NCBI GenBank assembly: GCA_900545835.1
Contig: URBB01000102.1
Location: forward strand, 1 to 6,973
Direction of reading: 5' to 3'
Source: an uncultured Collinsella sp.
GTDB taxonomy: Bacteria; Actinomycetota; Coriobacteriia; Coriobacteriales; Coriobacteriaceae
Length of the DNA: 6,973 nucleotides
The number at the start of each line of letters is the position of its first letter. The first letter of the stretch is position 1. Shown one piece after another: positions 6,108 through 6,973 of the stretch. A model generated the notes under the pieces. It saw nothing but the letters and a program-made list of their open reading frames with translations, searched no databases and was not told the origin of the DNA. The translations under genes were made by a program, and so were the position numbers.

Positions 6108-6155
6108 AGCGCGGTGTTCAGACCGAACTGTGCCTCCCGGTGTGAACACCGCGCT
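6108..6155 (+). promoter_or_regulatory. Stem-loop at the 5' end of the ridA leader
   Basis: AGCGCGGTGTTCA (6108-6120) is perfectly inverted as TGAACACCGCGCT (6143-6155). After a G/G mismatch the stem continues with ACCG (6122-6125) pairing CGGT (6138-6141), leaving a 12-base loop. The 17 pairs, mostly G/C, make this a very stable RNA hairpin. It ends 21 bases before the ribosome binding site and has no following T-run, so it is not a terminator. It could protect the 5' end of the mRNA, bind a protein, or act at the DNA level as an operator. It matches no riboswitch class I know. Confidence 0.65.
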
Positions 6156-6176
6156 CACGCTCTCTCAATTGATCGT

Positions 6177-6182
6177 AAGGAG
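6177..6182 (+). promoter_or_regulatory. ridA ribosome binding site
   Basis: AAGGAG six bases before the ATG at 6189 decides the start. A longer in-frame reading from 6114 would begin inside the leader hairpin, lacks a ribosome binding site and adds residues foreign to the family. Confidence 0.9.
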
Positions 6183-6188
6183 AAAAAC

Positions 6189-6566
6189 ATGAGCAAGACC
6201 GTCGTGTCTTCCGATAACGCACCCGCAGCCATCGGCCCGTATTCCCCCGGTATCCAGGCCGACAACATGGTGTTCCTGTCCGGCCAGCTGGGCATCGATC
6301 CCGCGACCGGCAAGATGCCCGAGGGCGTCGAGGCCCAGGCCAAGCAGTCCCTCGCCAACGTTGAGGCCCTGCTGACCGCTGCCGGCGCTACCTTTGCCGA
6401 TGTCGTCAAGACCACGGTCTACCTGGCCGACATCACCGACTTCGCCGCCGTGAACGAGATCTACGCCTCCAAGTTTGAGGCCCCGTTCCCCGCGCGCAGC
6501 GCCTTCCAGGTTGCCGCCCTTCCGGCTGGCGGTCTGGTCGAGATCGAGGTCGTTGCCGCTCTCTAA
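6189..6566 (+). CDS. ridA: RidA-family reactive enamine/imine deaminase
   Basis: This 125-aa protein is the usual RidA (YjgF/YER057c/UK114) length. It is a cytosolic homotrimer-type enzyme that hydrolyses 2-aminoacrylate-derived imines and 2-iminobutanoate to 2-oxo acids and ammonia, protecting PLP enzymes. Visible landmarks are the N-terminal APAAIGPYSP (11-20, with Y18 of the active-site region), NVEALLTAAG (57-66), KTTVYLADITDFAAVNEIY (74-92) and the signature PARSAFQVAALP (101-112). R103 is the substrate-carboxylate-binding arginine and E120 the conserved glutamate. The cysteine often found two residues after that arginine (ARSC) is alanine here. The gene is monocistronic, with its own promoter, a leader hairpin and a strong terminator. 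It faces a DauR/YheO-like regulator; such regulators and RidA proteins meet in D-amino acid catabolism loci, so a role in clearing imines from D-amino acid oxidation is possible but unproven. Confidence 0.97.
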   Translation: MSKTVVSSDNAPAAIGPYSPGIQADNMVFLSGQLGIDPATGKMPEGVEAQAKQSLANVEALLTAAGATFADVVKTTVYLADITDFAAVNEIYASKFEAPFPARSAFQVAALPAGGLVEIEVVAAL

Positions 6567-6596
6567 GGCGTTGGCCACAACTAAACATGACATGCA

Positions 6597-6634
6597 AAAA
6601 GACCCTGCAGCGCGTGCGAGCTGCAGGGTCTTTT
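6597..6634. terminator. Bidirectional rho-independent terminator
   Basis: AAAAGACCCTGCAG (6597-6610) and CTGCAGGGTCTTTT (6621-6634) form a perfect 14-bp stem with a 10-base loop. The T-run on the right serves ridA, and the A-run on the left gives a U-tail to the convergent minus-strand gene. The stem base is itself A-T, as expected for a two-way terminator. Confidence 0.93.
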
Positions 6635-6678
6635 GTCACGTGACGGATCGCTTGTGGAGCCGCGCTTCATTTTGCTCG

Positions 6679-6940
6679 TTAGCCTTCCTTTCGGACTTTT
6701 TGCAGGTAGCGGTAGACGCTGGGCTCCGAGATGCCCAGCGCGGTGGCGGCGCAGGCCACGGCGCCCTTGAGCATGAACACCCCGTTGCCGTTGAGGTGGC
6801 GAATGACGTCCACGCGGTCGCTCTGACCAAGCGACGCTACATCCAGCCCACGCGCGCTCAGCAACTCGGCAATGCTGCGGTCGATGAGCTCCTGTGTGGA
6901 CTCCGAAAGGCTTTCGACCTCGATAGGGGCGGGCTCCGTG
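6679..6940 (-). CDS. DauR/YheO-like transcriptional regulator, C-terminal fragment
   Basis: Only the last 86 residues are present; the N-terminus is lost at the contig end. The genomic reading begins TEPAPIEVES and ends at TAA (6679-6681). Residues 53-84 of the fragment (GVFMLKGAV, then AATALGISEPSVYRYLQKVR) form the C-terminal helix-turn-helix typical of DauR/YheO regulators, which carry a PAS-like sensor domain (YheO) in the missing N-terminal part. DauR represses D-arginine catabolism in Pseudomonas; other members have mostly unknown ligands. The gene converges on ridA and shares its terminator. An apparent N-terminal start reading MGSEMCIRDS is an artefact: those codons come from the sequencing adapter. 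The family call rests on the C-terminal domain alone. Confidence 0.85.
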
Positions 6941-6973
6941 CTGTCTCTTATACACATCTCCGAGCCCACGAGA
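6941..6973. other. Illumina Nextera (Tn5) adapter contamination
   Basis: CTGTCTCTTATACACATCT (6941-6959) is the 19-bp Tn5 mosaic end. It is followed directly by CCGAGCCCACGAGA (6960-6973), the Nextera read-2 side adapter. Together these are 33 of the 34 bases of the standard read-through adapter. The stretch is synthetic and should be trimmed. Confidence 0.98.

Noticed and set aside
6114..6188. Upstream in-frame start for ridA adding 25 residues
   Set aside because: It would begin inside the leader stem-loop with no ribosome binding site; the ATG at 6189 has AAGGAG at ideal spacing and gives the standard family N-terminus.

Overview
The window looks like a contig-end fragment of a high-GC Actinomycetota genome of the class Coriobacteriia, most plausibly Collinsella. 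This rests on the GC-rich codon use, the protein families present, and G/C-rich intergenic palindromes of the type 'GGGGACAG / CCTGTCCCC', which I associate with Collinsella genomes from memory; no search was run. The last 33 bases (6941-6973) are not genomic: they are an Illumina Nextera (Tn5) adapter, so the real sequence ends at 6940.

Layout from left to right. Positions 1-457 carry no gene. They hold a degenerate tandem repeat array (20-177) and a stretch with GCGC-centred palindromes that may contain the promoter and operator of the next operon. Positions 458-2287 form a tight two-gene operon: a Gfo/Idh/MocA-family NAD(P)-dependent oxidoreductase followed 3 bp later by a DeoR/GlpR-family regulator. 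This is a probable sugar or polyol catabolism module with its own regulator. Positions 2288-2717 separate convergent genes and are unusually structured: a CCACC palindrome, a rho-independent terminator, three tandem hairpins with the arm consensus GTCTCRATCTGTAACA, and a second CCACC palindrome that touches the next gene's stop codon.

Positions 2718-5888 form a minus-strand operon of two RNA-modification-type genes. A long double-module U32 protein with a DUF3656-like middle region (RlhA/TrhP type) is transcribed first, then an S4-less RluA-family pseudouridine synthase with a GTG start. Positions 5889-6188 are a divergent regulatory region. It holds a direct repeat of GATAA(A)ATATTCT-GCA spaced two helical turns apart, a candidate promoter for ridA, and a perfect 13-bp stem-loop at the very start of the predicted ridA transcript. 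ridA (6189-6566), an enamine/imine deaminase, ends at a bidirectional terminator shared with the convergent C-terminal fragment of a DauR/YheO-like regulator (6679-6940), which is cut off by the contig end and adapter.

No mobile-element gene, tRNA, rRNA or CRISPR array is visible. The genes are ordinary conserved families. The points most worth a second look are the structured intergenic repeats at 2310-2719, the ridA leader and operator region, the double U32 protein paired with a pseudouridine synthase, and the adapter contamination.
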